Positions 36,827-46,266 are shown, numbered from the stretch's first letter. The stretch is DNA of 64,000 nucleotides from Rhizobium sp. TH135 (GCF_002855515.1 NZ_PKRP01000001.1:930001-994000), one strand, 5' to 3'. Made by a program: numbers and translations. Notes: a model not told the origin generated them from the sequence alone.

Positions 36827-39054
36827 TCTCCGGCCTCCCTGTGGCGGACCGGGGCAGCAGCCAGTGCCGCGCCGGCAAGGGGTTTCAGTCTTTGCGGCTC
36901 AGCCTTGTCATCCGGCTTGCCGCCAAGGGCGACGCCGATTGCTGCGAGTGGGCAGGTGAACGCCCAGCGCAGGATGCGCAGGCTGCCAGCAATGATGCTT
37001 TTCGGCCGCTGACGGAGCGCACGCTGTTCACGGACCACCGACATGTCGTGCATCAGCAGTTCTGCGATGATCGGGAAGTGGTGTGGCTCTGCATCGAAGC
37101 GCAGCGCAATCGCGCCATCTTCATCAGGAGAGCCACCGACGATGCTGACCGGAAGCGATGTCACGAGAAGGTTGGAGGACACACTCAGCAGCTGAAGCCG
37201 GCCATACTCGCCCTTTCGGAGCATGCGGGACGAACCCTGCGCGGGGATCAGCTTGGCACCTCTGGCCGAGGCTTCGGTGACGGCGCCCCGCAGGACGGTT
37301 TCACCGAATTGCAGTTCGACGGTGGTGCGAAGCGGCAGTTCGACGCCGGCAAGGTCCTGGCTGCGTTCGGTGACGACGCCGAGGGCGCAGCCAGCGATCA
37401 TCAGGTTCATCCAGTTCCAGGCACCGACGATCAGGAGAAGGCTCGAGATCTCGGGTTCGGTGTTGTAGCGGTATGCTGCAACGAACAGAGTGAAGCAGAG
37501 TATGCCGAAGATGATGAAGTAAGGCAGCGAGAGCTCCGAGAGCCGGTCCTGCTTCAGCGAGACACCCTTGTCGGTCACCTTGAAAGTCGGGCTCTTGGGC
37601 TTGAGCAGCACGCTGACGATGGCCTGGAACAGATAGACCGACTGCACATATTCGTAGAGCTCGGAGATCCAAGGCCAGCGTACGCTGCCATAGAGATAGG
37701 TGCGCACCATCTCGCCGACGATCAGATACATGACCGTGTAGGCGAAGAAGTCCTCGAACGACGCCACGAAGATCTTCATGTCGAACAGGATGAAGAGCAG
37801 CGGAGCCACGAAGAAGACCGAGCGAACGAAGGGGAAGAACCAGAAGAGCGAGCTGGAGATGTAGCTGAGGCGCTGCGGCAGCGAGAGGCCGCGCTTGAAC
37901 AGCGGGTTCTTCAGCATCAGGATCTGGACCATGCCCTGGCACCAGCGCGAACGCTGACCGACGAAGCTGGCAAAGGTTTCCGGCTGGAGGCCGGAGATCA
38001 GCGGCTTGTCGATGTAAAGGCTGTTCCAGCCGCGGGCATGGAGCTCGAGCGCCGTTTCGCAGTCCTCGGTGATCGTGATCCCAGAGAAGCCGCCGACCTC
38101 TTCGAGCGCCTCACGCCGCAGGACGGCCGCCGAGCCGCAGAAGAAGGAGGCGTTCCAACGGTCCAGACCCTTCTGGATCTTGCCATAAAACATCTCGTTT
38201 TCCGACGGCATGCGGCCGAAGGTCCCGAGGTTGCGCTCGATCGGATCCGGATTCGAGAAGAAGTGGGGGGTCTGCACGAGGAAGAGACGTTCGTCTTCCG
38301 AGAAGTAGCCGACGGTTTCGCGCAGGAAGTTGCGCTCCGGCGCATGGTCGGCGTCGAACACCACGACGAGATCCGCCTGAGTGCGCCAGAGGGCGGCGTT
38401 CAGGTTGCCGGCCTTGGCGTGCACGTTCTCCGCGCGGGTCATGTAGACAGCGCCGAGATCGCTGCAGAGGTCCTTGAGGATCGCTGCGCGCTCCCTGGCC
38501 TTGGCCGCCGACACCGGGTCATCGCTGTTACGCTTCTGGTCGGTACCGCCGTCATCCAGCAGATAGACGGTAAATTTGTCCGATGGATAATCCATGGCCT
38601 TGGCCGCCGCGACCGTCAGCGCCAGGATCTCCCTGTCTTCGTTGTATGTCGGGATAAACACGTCGACGGTCGGGCTCTCATCCTCGTCGAGTTCCGGAGC
38701 CCGTGGGCGCTCGATGGGATCGGCAACGACGAAGAGGCTGATGCCGAGCATCAGGATGCAATACATCTCGGCCGCATAGAGGATGATGCCGGGGATGAAG
38801 GAATACAGATCCTCAAGCGGCGGGAGCGTGCTCGTCGTGCGCCAATAGGCATATTGCAGGATCACGACACTCGCCAAGGCAAGGAAGACGTGGCGCCAGA
38901 AGCCATCGAGCTTCAGGAGCATGATGACCGCCAGGATCGAGATGACGATGACCGAAAGGTTGAAACGGGCGGAATGCCCGACGGGCTGCGCGATCAGCAG
39001 GAACATCGCCACAACGATGGCCAGCCAGGCAGCATAGCGAATGATATCTCGCAC
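36823..39054 (-). CDS. bcsA: Cellulose synthase catalytic subunit BcsA, copy 1
   Basis: This is a family 2 processive glycosyltransferase of 743 residues in the inner membrane, polymerising UDP-glucose. About eight membrane spans flank the catalytic domain. The D,D,D,QxxRW set is visible: LLDDGG, FDADHAP, Thr329-Glu330-Asp331 (TEDCE) and Gln367 to Trp371 (QRSRW). A C-terminal PilZ-like domain (about 560-690) is present but degenerate: the RxxxR position reads RSQDL and the DxSxxG position reads Glu594-Ala-Ser-Ala-Arg-Gly599. Binding of c-di-GMP is therefore doubtful. It is the first gene of the operon; the 518 bases upstream are AT-rich. Confidence 0.94.
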   Translation of the reverse strand: MRDIIRYAAWLAIVVAMFLLIAQPVGHSARFNLSVIVISILAVIMLLKLDGFWRHVFLALASVVILQYAYWRTTSTLPPLEDLYSFIPGIILYAAEMYCILMLGISLFVVADPIERPRAPELDEDESPTVDVFIPTYNEDREILALTVAAAKAMDYPSDKFTVYLLDDGGTDQKRNSDDPVSAAKARERAAILKDLCSDLGAVYMTRAENVHAKAGNLNAALWRTQADLVVVFDADHAPERNFLRETVGYFSEDERLFLVQTPHFFSNPDPIERNLGTFGRMPSENEMFYGKIQKGLDRWNASFFCGSAAVLRREALEEVGGFSGITITEDCETALELHARGWNSLYIDKPLISGLQPETFASFVGQRSRWCQGMVQILMLKNPLFKRGLSLPQRLSYISSSLFWFFPFVRSVFFVAPLLFILFDMKIFVASFEDFFAYTVMYLIVGEMVRTYLYGSVRWPWISELYEYVQSVYLFQAIVSVLLKPKSPTFKVTDKGVSLKQDRLSELSLPYFIIFGILCFTLFVAAYRYNTEPEISSLLLIVGAWNWMNLMIAGCALGVVTERSQDLAGVELPLRTTVELQFGETVLRGAVTEASARGAKLIPAQGSSRMLRKGEYGRLQLLSVSSNLLVTSLPVSIVGGSPDEDGAIALRFDAEPHHFPIIAELLMHDMSVVREQRALRQRPKSIIAGSLRILRWAFTCPLAAIGVALGGKPDDKAEPQRLKPLAGAALAAAPVRHREAGE

Positions 39055-39572
39055 GATTTTGGACTCCTCATGAGTTCGATCGTCGATTGCCTATCGGGTA
39101 CCCCTGAGTATAGGCGCACATGCTCATGCATCTTGGGATTGCACGAAAGGTACGGCACCAGACAGGTCGGGGGACACCTGAAGTTAATCTCTGTTTAACC
39201 TTAGGAGCGGCTCGATGAGAATGTGAAGTGCTCCATTCCGCTCTGGCGGTGGGTTGTCCGAATCCTGTCGGAGAATGTCGAGATAGTTGCGCTGCAACAT
39301 AAAATTTTAGTCAAAATGGCCAAATAAATACCCAAAAAAGGATGGGATTTTTATTTTGTATTGTCCTATTAGCTGTAAAAAATTCGATTAGTATTGCGTC
39401 CTACTGATTACTATCGAGACTATCGAACATTGCAGATGTAATGTTTTCTCCATACCCGATTCTGAGACACTATGACTGTTTTATGAACATGAGATGCTCG
39501 TTTTTTATGCATAACTAAGCTTGGTTGCTCAATTTCCTTTACCAGGATCTGCAGAATCTGAGGTTGGTTCGA
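39055..39572. other. AT-rich divergent region between bcsA copy 1 and the GlxA-type regulator
   Basis: These 518 bases hold no recognisable gene. The central 250 bases are strongly AT-rich, unlike all flanking genes. A small dyad, GTTGC-GCT-GCAAC, lies at 39286-39298. Promoters for both divergent genes must lie here, but no known sigma consensus stands out. Confidence 0.55.
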
Positions 39573-40553
39573 ATGACACGCGTTATCATGATTGTGCTAC
39601 GCAGCAATTGCGGAATGTTGGAAATTGCTTCTGTCGTAGAGAGCTTCCGCTATGCCAGCGAGCTGTCCGGAAACCGCTCCTACGCTCTGACAACATGTGC
39701 CGCAGGCTATCAGACGCTCCAGCCGGATGAACAATGGATCCACCTGAGTGCTGTACACAACTTGGCGAACACACCACCGGAGGTTGATACACTCATCGTG
39801 CCGGATGGATCTCCTGTCACGCTTCAGGATCATGATCTCCGCATCATCGAATTCCTTACAAAGAGCACGCCCAAGGTGCGGCGGCTCGCCACCTTCGGCA
39901 ATGGAGTGTTGTTTGCAGCCGCGGCCGGAATGACGCGTGGGCATACGGTTGTCGCCAGTGGCGACGTCCAGCAGCGGCTCGCCACCCTTTGCTCACAGAC
40001 GATCGTCGAACCGCATTCCGACCTGCACAAGAGCGGCAAGATCTGGAGCGCGCGAGGCGCAACCGCCGGGCTGGCGCTTGCACTTGCCCTGATCGAGGAA
40101 GATCTGGGGCGCGATATCGCGAAAGAAGTCGCCCGTCGCTTTGGCTCCCGCCTCGCGGACGCGGATATGCGCTACGGAGCAAGCGCGAGACGCCTACCCA
40201 GCCTCGACACCGGAAGTCCCATCGAACGCCTGCAGGAATGGGTCACGGCCAACCCGTCCGCGGATCTCAGTGTCGGCAAGCTCGCAGACATGGTCGCAAT
40301 GAGCGAGAAAACCCTCTCGCGCGCATTCAAGCAGAAGACCGGACAGACGATCGGCGAATTCGTGTTGTCGGTCAGGCTGCGCTATGCCTGTGAAATGCTG
40401 GTGGCCGGGGAGCGAAAGATAAAGGACATCGCCCGTCTGGCCGGGCTCGGAAGTCAGACGAACATGCGTCAGCTGTTCATCAATCGCTATGGGCGACCGC
40501 CGTCGCAATATCGCCAGACCAACGTCGAGCGGGCGATGTTGGAAGAGATCTGA
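39573..40553 (+). CDS. GlxA-family transcription regulator (DJ-1/PfpI-like domain plus AraC HTH)
   Basis: This DNA-binding regulator of 326 residues has an N-terminal amidase-like DJ-1/PfpI domain (residues 1-180), which senses rather than hydrolyses. A C-terminal AraC/XylS double helix-turn-helix (about 215-315) carries LSVGKLADMVAMSEKTLSRAF and IKDIARLAGLGSQTNMRQLF. The ATG at 39573 is preferred over 39525 because the domain begins MTRVIMIVLRSNCGMLE. It lies divergent to the cellulose operon and convergent to the GH5 gene. It may regulate cellulose genes, but nothing in the sequence proves this. Confidence 0.87.
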   Translation: MTRVIMIVLRSNCGMLEIASVVESFRYASELSGNRSYALTTCAAGYQTLQPDEQWIHLSAVHNLANTPPEVDTLIVPDGSPVTLQDHDLRIIEFLTKSTPKVRRLATFGNGVLFAAAAGMTRGHTVVASGDVQQRLATLCSQTIVEPHSDLHKSGKIWSARGATAGLALALALIEEDLGRDIAKEVARRFGSRLADADMRYGASARRLPSLDTGSPIERLQEWVTANPSADLSVGKLADMVAMSEKTLSRAFKQKTGQTIGEFVLSVRLRYACEMLVAGERKIKDIARLAGLGSQTNMRQLFINRYGRPPSQYRQTNVERAMLEEI

Positions 40554-40708
40554 GCCGGAGGAACCCGGTGTTTACCGACGGCGTGAGGTCAGAGACAGAT
40601 GTTGCATGAGCCTGTGCTCTGGTGAGGCGCTGCGAGAAACTGGGGCAACTGCAGTCGCTAAACCACAACTGGCCGCCTGTCGTTGACCGCGACCAGGGCG
40701 TTATAGCT

Positions 40709-41758
40709 TCATCGATCCAGAAAGCTGCACTGACCGCTCGGCATCGGTCTCGCCAGCGCCGCGACGAGCCCGGCCATCTGAGGCCGATCCACGCCATCGA
40801 CCGGCTGGATGTTGAGTGCCTCTTCCTTTGGCCACCAGTCGCCGCCTGCCCAATAGGCCCAGCCAATAAACACATCCCGATTGGCATCAACGGCGTCCGT
40901 CATGGCGGCAGCCGCCGCAATGCAGGATGGTTCTCGTGTGACGCCGAACTCGCCGAGAAACCCTTTTGCTCCGGTGCTTCGCAACCAGTTGGCAACTTCG
41001 CCGACGGACGCGATCGCCTCTTGGGCGCGTAGACAGCTGTCCTTCTTTCCGGAGAAGTCCTCATCGAAATACTGGTGGAACTCATAGACAAAATGGTTGG
41101 CGGGGTCTCGCACACCCGCCATCACAGAGGCGTTCGAGCCACCATACCAGTCTGCACCCCAGCTGTGTGCACCGGTCCAGGCGGTGCCGGGTACCATTAC
41201 GAGATTGCGGTTCGAGATGGTGCGTATACCGGCAATCGCCTCGTTCGCGACGGAGAGCCAGCTGACTGCGGAGATATCATAAGGTTCGTTCATCAGCGCA
41301 AAGATGACACCGGGATCCTGTCCGAACTCCTGCGCGAGCCGCCGCCACAGATCTGTGAAAGCCCCCGGCGGAACATCGGGTGAACCGATCAGCTGACCTT
41401 GATAACGGGCATAGTTGTGCGGATCGAGGATGACGACGATATCCTTGTTCCGCATGGACACCACCATATCCTTCAGCCGCGTCAGCTCATCCGCAGAAAA
41501 GTCGCCGAAAAGCGCCGGCTGAAGACGCTCCCAAAGGAAAGGAAGCCGGACGGTGTTGAAACCCTTTGCAGCGAAATAATCGACCGTTTCGCCAGATGGA
41601 TAGATGTAATCTTTCCCGAATTCCCCAGGCAGTGTGCCGAACTCGGCTCCCGCAAGGTTTACGCCCCGAAGGCAACTTCCCTCTGCTGCGGAAACACTCT
41701 CAACCGCCTGCCCAGTCAGCAACAGTGCAACCATGGCCGTCCGCCATAAACATTTCAT
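40709..41758 (-). CDS. Secreted GH5 endoglucanase
   Basis: This glycoside hydrolase family 5 cellulase-like enzyme has 349 residues. The signal peptide is residues 1 to about 24 (ending SVSAAEG). The acid/base is Glu158 in FALMNEPYD and the nucleophile is Glu270 in GFLGEFGV. His in ILDPHNYARY and Tyr/His in FVYEFHQYF complete the family active site. Start ATG 41758 or GTG 41767; AGGAGG lies just upstream of both. It stands alone on the minus strand next to the cellulose block. It could remodel self-made cellulose or attack plant beta-glucan. Confidence 0.9.
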   Translation of the reverse strand: MKCLWRTAMVALLLTGQAVESVSAAEGSCLRGVNLAGAEFGTLPGEFGKDYIYPSGETVDYFAAKGFNTVRLPFLWERLQPALFGDFSADELTRLKDMVVSMRNKDIVVILDPHNYARYQGQLIGSPDVPPGAFTDLWRRLAQEFGQDPGVIFALMNEPYDISAVSWLSVANEAIAGIRTISNRNLVMVPGTAWTGAHSWGADWYGGSNASVMAGVRDPANHFVYEFHQYFDEDFSGKKDSCLRAQEAIASVGEVANWLRSTGAKGFLGEFGVTREPSCIAAAAAMTDAVDANRDVFIGWAYWAGGDWWPKEEALNIQPVDGVDRPQMAGLVAALARPMPSGQCSFLDR

Positions 41759-41942
41759 CTCGACCACGCCCCTCCTGGCACCCCCTGCTACATTGCTGTC
41801 TCAGGCGGGCCGGACCCTAGAACGCATTGGAAAAGGCTTCAAGCCATCGACAATTCACATCGTCACTGAGGAGCCGGTATCGGAGTTTAAGGAGAACCTG
41901 AATGTGCTGTTGGGCAGGGCGAAGGCGGAGAAGCGGCATTGC

Positions 41943-41969
41943 ATTTGGCCCTCGATCGCGAAGCCAAAT
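41943..41969. terminator. Stem-loop at the end of the GlcG-like gene
   Basis: ATTTGGC, a 13-base loop, GCCAAAT meet the stop codon of the GlcG-like gene. This is a weak candidate for the end of the ABC operon. The rest of 41759-41968 shows no gene I recognise. Confidence 0.4.
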
Positions 41970-42397
41970 CACGGCGTGTTTGCATCAGCACCGATAGCTT
42001 TGAGCGCTGCACGTGCCACATCCTCGTCCTGATCGCCACTTCCGGACCCGACGCCAATACCGCCGACGAGTACCCCGCCAAAGCGGATGGGTAGACCACC
42101 CTTCAGTCCTGTCACCTCGCCCTGGGTCGCACCCGAAATCAGAAGACGTGCCTGTTCTGGAATGGCCGTCGAAGGCGCATTGATGGAGGCAGCGGTCCGA
42201 GCTTTGGCAAGAGCACTCTTCAAGGAAAGAAAGCGCGCCCCCTTCATCCGAAAGGAGCCGAGCACGACGCCGCTCTGGTCGACGACAACGATGCATTGCG
42301 GCTGGCCCATCGCCGAGGCCGTATCGATCGACGCCTGTAGCATGGCAAGCACCCCCTTGTCCGTCAGTTGCGCCGAAGGCTCAAAGAAGCTGCTCAT
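41969..42397 (-). CDS. GlcG/HbpS-family protein (DUF336)
   Basis: This small protein of 142 residues belongs to the GlcG/HbpS fold family. Typical features are LTDKGVLAMLQASIDTASAM, CIVVVDQSGVVLGSFRMKGA and the Gly-rich GGVLVGGIGVGSG. Family members bind haem or small cofactors, or have unclear roles next to glycolate, diol and sugar-acid genes. ATG 42397 follows GGGAATGAG; a frame from 42454 is longer but unsupported. It is the last gene of the sugar ABC operon. Confidence 0.83.
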   Translation of the reverse strand: MSSFFEPSAQLTDKGVLAMLQASIDTASAMGQPQCIVVVDQSGVVLGSFRMKGARFLSLKSALAKARTAASINAPSTAIPEQARLLISGATQGEVTGLKGGLPIRFGGVLVGGIGVGSGSGDQDEDVARAALKAIGADANTP

Positions 42398-42474
42398 GGG
42401 CTCATTCCCTATCTCATTGTGAAGTAATCGCGGCCGACGCGGAGGAGTTTGCACCGGCCGCGAAGGAGCAAGTC

Positions 42475-43563
42475 TTATTTGCCCCAGATCTTAGCATACT
42501 GGTCGCGATAACCATTGCCCGGATCGAAAATGTTCTTGTCACCACCGTCGGAGCTGATGTTCGCCTTGGTGACGACATGCAGCGGCGAGGTGTAGCCCGA
42601 CCATTCGACCTTGCTCACGGCGCGGTTCAGTTCGTCGATCAACTGCCAACCCTGCAGGTTGAGGGGCTCCGCGACCGTCACCGCCTGATACTGACCGGAA
42701 CGGATGCGCTGATAAGCGGACTCGGACCCGTCGCCGGCAGCAACAGCCTTCGGCGCACCGTCACCGGGGATGCCGGCAGCAGCCAGGCTCGGCCCCATGA
42801 AGTCGAAGTAGATGTCGTTGATCGCAAGGGCATGCGTCCAGCTTGCACCATACTTCTGCAGAAGCGAGGTCGTCAGCGTCGGCATGCGGTTGGAGGTGTC
42901 GGCGATCGGGGTGTCGACATATTCGAGGACGGTACCGCCAAGCTTCTCGATCGTCTCCTTGATCTTGTCAGCCTTGGCAATCGCGATTGCATAGGTCGAG
43001 TCCGTGAAGATCACGACGCCCGGCTTGCCACCGGCATCCGCGAAGGCCCATTTGCCGGCAGCGGCCGAGACTTCCATCGCATCGGTCGAGACATTGGCGA
43101 AGAGGCAATTGGCCGGATCAGGGCCGATGACCGGGCCAGCATGCCAGCTCACCATCGGGATCCCTGCATCGCAGGCCTGCTTCAGGGCTGCCTGCTGCTC
43201 GACGGCATCGAAGCCATTGATGATGATACCATCGGGCTTCAGCGCAAGCGTCTGCCCAAAGGCGCCGGCGCGGCTCTGCACGGAACCAGCGCCATCAAGA
43301 ACGGTAACCTCCCAACCGATCTTGGCGGCAGCTTCCTGGATGCCGTTGGTGACGCCGAGAATACCGCCATTCTTCATGTCGGCGGCAAGCACGACGATCT
43401 TCTTCGCCGCCGCTGCGGTCGGGCCGCTCGTCGGACCATCCCAGGTGGTCTTTTCACCGGCATATTTCTGGACTTCTGCCATCGCGTCCGAAATCGCGTC
43501 GGCATGGGCAGGCATGGCGGCCGTCAGCGCCAGGATCGATACGGCTAGGGCTCTCTTCAGCAT
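42475..43563 (-). CDS. Sugar ABC transporter substrate-binding protein (Peripla_BP_4 type)
   Basis: This is the periplasmic binding protein of a ribose/xylose-class importer, 362 residues. The signal peptide is residues 1 to about 21 (ending MPAHA). The two-lobed domain begins at KKIVVLAADMKNGG and includes DGIIINGFDAVEQQ and a VVIFTDSTYAI second-lobe strand. It is preceded by its permease and ATPase genes. The nearby idonate/gluconate enzymes suggest a sugar acid or a related polyol as ligand; this is inference. Confidence 0.88.
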   Translation of the reverse strand: MLKRALAVSILALTAAMPAHADAISDAMAEVQKYAGEKTTWDGPTSGPTAAAAKKIVVLAADMKNGGILGVTNGIQEAAAKIGWEVTVLDGAGSVQSRAGAFGQTLALKPDGIIINGFDAVEQQAALKQACDAGIPMVSWHAGPVIGPDPANCLFANVSTDAMEVSAAAGKWAFADAGGKPGVVIFTDSTYAIAIAKADKIKETIEKLGGTVLEYVDTPIADTSNRMPTLTTSLLQKYGASWTHALAINDIYFDFMGPSLAAAGIPGDGAPKAVAAGDGSESAYQRIRSGQYQAVTVAEPLNLQGWQLIDELNRAVSKVEWSGYTSPLHVVTKANISSDGGDKNIFDPGNGYRDQYAKIWGK

Positions 43564-43591
43564 GGTTTCCTCCCAAAGTAGCTGAATGGAC

Positions 43592-44614
43592 TTATTTGGA
43601 CTTCGCGCCTTTCTTTCTTTGCGCGTAACCGGCGATCCCGATGGCGATCAGCAAGGTCGTGCCGTTGAACAGAGGCTCGACCCAGAAGCTGCCGCCGAAT
43701 TGCTGGATGCCGGAAATACCGACGGCGAGGATCATCACGCCGACGATGGTACCCCAGACATTGACGCGTCCGGGTTTGATGGTGGTGGAGCCGAGGAAGG
43801 CGCCGACTAGCGCCGGCAGCAGGAATTCCAGACCGACCGAGGCCTGACCGATGCGCAGCTTCGAGGCGAGCAACACGCCGGCAAGCGCAGTCATCAGACC
43901 CGATGTAACGAAGGCACCGATGACGAACTTCCGCGTCGGGATACCGTTGAGTTCGGCCGCCCGCTGATTGGCGCCGATCGCATAGAGATACCGGCCGATC
44001 GGGGTGTATTCGAGCGCGACCCAGAGCACGACCGTGATGACAAGCACGTAGATCGCGGTGATCGGCAGTCCGAAAACGAAGGTGCCGTTGATCGCATAGA
44101 ACGCATCTGGAAGCGCGCCGACCATCTGGCGACCGCCGGTATGCCAGAGCGCGAGGGCGTACAGGATCGTGCCGGTGCCAAGGGTTGCGATGAAGCTGTC
44201 GATGCGGGCGACCTCAACAAGGAGACCATTGAGCGCGCCGATCACGACACCGAGCACCAGCACGATGGCAACGGCCACCGGCCAGGGGAAGCCGTAGAGC
44301 GTCTGCAGGCTGATCGCCAGAATATGCCAGAGCACGATGCCGTAGCCGACCGTCAGATCGATACGGCCGGCGACCATTGGGATCATCGCCGCCAGCGACA
44401 GAAGCGCGATGATCGCCTTGTCGGACAGGATGGCCCTGACATTCAGCATGGTCGGGAATGTGGTCGGCAGCAGGATCGAGAACAGCAGAATCAGGCCGAA
44501 CATCAGGATGACGAGCCCATAGGTCGGCGCGAGGCGCACGATCTTGCGACCGGGCGACAGACCCCGCAATTCGTCCTTTGTGGGTTCGACGGCGTTGGAT
44601 TGGATACCGGGCAT
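43592..44614 (-). CDS. Sugar ABC transporter permease (RbsC class)
   Basis: This is an inner-membrane permease of 340 residues with about ten hydrophobic segments. The family landmark GALNGLLVEVARIDSFIATLGTGTI is split between two segments, and a conserved AIGANQRAAELNGIPTR loop contacts the ATPase. It lies eight bases after the ATPase gene and 28 bases before the binding-protein gene. It works as a homodimer with the ATPase below it in this list. Confidence 0.91.
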   Translation of the reverse strand: MPGIQSNAVEPTKDELRGLSPGRKIVRLAPTYGLVILMFGLILLFSILLPTTFPTMLNVRAILSDKAIIALLSLAAMIPMVAGRIDLTVGYGIVLWHILAISLQTLYGFPWPVAVAIVLVLGVVIGALNGLLVEVARIDSFIATLGTGTILYALALWHTGGRQMVGALPDAFYAINGTFVFGLPITAIYVLVITVVLWVALEYTPIGRYLYAIGANQRAAELNGIPTRKFVIGAFVTSGLMTALAGVLLASKLRIGQASVGLEFLLPALVGAFLGSTTIKPGRVNVWGTIVGVMILAVGISGIQQFGGSFWVEPLFNGTTLLIAIGIAGYAQRKKGAKSK

Positions 44615-44622
44615 GGCGGTCC

Positions 44623-46116
44623 TCAGGCGGCTTCACCGGCCGATGCGGCCTGGATCAGGGATTCGGTTGAAAGTTCGACGCCACTCAGCTCGGCCACGGG
44701 CAGGCCGCGACTGAAGACGATGGCGCGATGGCAGATATTGGCAGTCTCTTCGAAATCGGTGGACACCACGAGGACGCCCATGCCGCTTGCGAGAGCCTGG
44801 TAGAGAAGGTGATAGATCTCGGCCTTGGCACCAACGTCGACGCCGGCAGTCGGATCTTCCGCAATCAGCAGCCGGCGGCCGGAATCGAGCCAACGACCAA
44901 CAACGACCTTCTGCTGGTTGCCGCCCGAGAGCGCCTCGATGGCAAGCGTTGGGTCATTGGGGGACAAGCCCACGCGACGGCCGAGTTCATGAGCGAGTTC
45001 ATCCTCTGCCTTCGGCGACAGCAGGCTCAGCAGACGGCGCCCCGTGGCCGACGGATTGAGAAACGCGTTTTCGCGGATGGAGAGTCCGGGCGCAACACTT
45101 TCGGCGACCCGATCGCGTGCCACAAGACCGATGCCCGACCGCATTGCGGCTCCGGCGTCTTTCAAGTCCGGCGTGACGCCATTCAGCGCAATCTTGCCGG
45201 CATGCGGGATGAGACCAAAGAGGGCTCGGCCGACATCCTCGTGACCGGCCCCACGAAGACCCGCAAGACCGAGCAACTCGCCGCGCTTGATCTCGAAGCT
45301 GACAGGGCCGACAGCACCCGTTGCGAGACCTGAAACTTTCAGGATCGCCGGTCCCTCGAGAATGGCAGGCCGGGCAATTTCGCGCGCCTTCCGACCCACG
45401 ATCAGACCGACCAACTCCTCTGGCGTCGTGTGTTCGATTGCGCGCATACCGACCATCTGACCGTCGCGCAGGACGGCAACCCGATCGGCGATACGGAAAA
45501 TCTCATCCAGCCGGTGGCTGACATAGATCATGCCGACGCCACGCGCCTTCAGCGGGCGAAGCGCTGCAAACAGGCGCTCGACTTCGTCGGCGGGCAAACT
45601 GGCGGTTGGCTCGTCCAGCACGAGATAGTCGCAATCGGCGGCCAGCGCCCGGGCAATGGCGACCAGAGATTTTTGCGTGCGGGTGAGACTGGAAACCCGC
45701 GCGGTCGCCGAAAAATCGGCTTCGACGAGCGACAGCGCCTTGTCGGCCAGAGCCTCGGTCGCGGACCAGTCGATCCGACGGCCCTTCTTCACATAGCCAA
45801 GCGACAGGGCAATGTTTTCGGCAACACTCATCCACTCGATTAGACCGAGGTCCTGATGGATGAAGGCGACCTTCTGGCCGCCGGCCTTGCCGGCCTCATG
45901 GGCGTAAGGAATGCCATCGATGAAGACGCCGCCCTCGTCGGGGCGGTGGATGCCGCCGAGGACCTTGATAAGCGTCGATTTGCCGGCTCCGTTCTCGCCG
46001 AGCAGGGCGACGATTTCGCCACGCTCGACCTTCAGTGAAACACCTTTGAGGGCTTGCGTGCCACCAAAGGACTTCACGATTCGATCGAAAAGCAGGCCGT
46101 CTGCGGACGGTTGCAT
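44623..46116 (-). CDS. Sugar ABC transporter ATPase with two nucleotide-binding domains (RbsA/XylG class)
   Basis: This cytoplasmic protein of 497 residues has two ATPase halves. The first has Walker A GENGAGKST (about 36-44) and Walker B LVLDEPTASL. The second has the usual degenerate P-loop (GLAGLRGAGHED), a normal signature ALSGGNQQK and LLIAEDPTAGVD. ATG 46116 follows GGAGGAG. It begins the four-gene minus-strand operon and is divergent from a LacI regulator gene. Two palindromes lie in the 150-base shared promoter region. Confidence 0.93.
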   Translation of the reverse strand: MQPSADGLLFDRIVKSFGGTQALKGVSLKVERGEIVALLGENGAGKSTLIKVLGGIHRPDEGGVFIDGIPYAHEAGKAGGQKVAFIHQDLGLIEWMSVAENIALSLGYVKKGRRIDWSATEALADKALSLVEADFSATARVSSLTRTQKSLVAIARALAADCDYLVLDEPTASLPADEVERLFAALRPLKARGVGMIYVSHRLDEIFRIADRVAVLRDGQMVGMRAIEHTTPEELVGLIVGRKAREIARPAILEGPAILKVSGLATGAVGPVSFEIKRGELLGLAGLRGAGHEDVGRALFGLIPHAGKIALNGVTPDLKDAGAAMRSGIGLVARDRVAESVAPGLSIRENAFLNPSATGRRLLSLLSPKAEDELAHELGRRVGLSPNDPTLAIEALSGGNQQKVVVGRWLDSGRRLLIAEDPTAGVDVGAKAEIYHLLYQALASGMGVLVVSTDFEETANICHRAIVFSRGLPVAELSGVELSTESLIQAASAGEAA

Positions 46117-46158
46117 ACTATGTCTCCTCCCATGCCGGATCCAGATCTTGCGTCAGGT

Positions 46159-46168
46159 TTACCGGTAA
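46159..46168. promoter_or_regulatory. GntR(LacI)-like half operator TTACCGGTAA
   Basis: This perfect 10-base palindrome resembles the centre of E. coli GntR operators. It lies 43 bases before the ABC ATPase start. Its centre is 53 bases, about five helical turns, from the next palindrome, which would suit looping. Confidence 0.5.
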
Positions 46169-46210
46169 CGTAACTAACGTACTTGCATCATTTGCCGAGT
46201 CAAGAAAAAA

Positions 46211-46222
46211 GTTATCGATAAC
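46211..46222. promoter_or_regulatory. Operator GTTATCGATAAC
   Basis: This perfect 12-base palindrome is followed by AT, giving the TAACAT half known from gluconate-type LacI operators. It lies 45 bases before the first lacI-type gene. A further dyad, AACATG-CAG-CATGTT, overlaps it at 46220-46234. The same 12-mer recurs at 50217. Confidence 0.75.
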
Positions 46223-46266
46223 ATGCAGCATGTTCACTGCCTCGTCCCGTCGAGGCAAAGCCCCCT

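Noticed and set aside
36841..39198. A 785-codon open frame antisense to bcsA copy 1
   Set aside because: It mirrors bcsA codon bias in a high-GC genome. The bcsA protein has full catalytic motifs, and the antisense product has no recognisable domain.
39055..39572. Possible sigma-54 promoter or riboswitch in the AT-rich region upstream of bcsA
   Set aside because: No convincing TGGCAC-N5-TTGC or riboswitch core was found by eye.
41759..41968. Possible transposase remnant between the GH5 and GlcG-like genes
   Set aside because: The open translation has no recognisable transposase motif, and no terminal repeats were seen.
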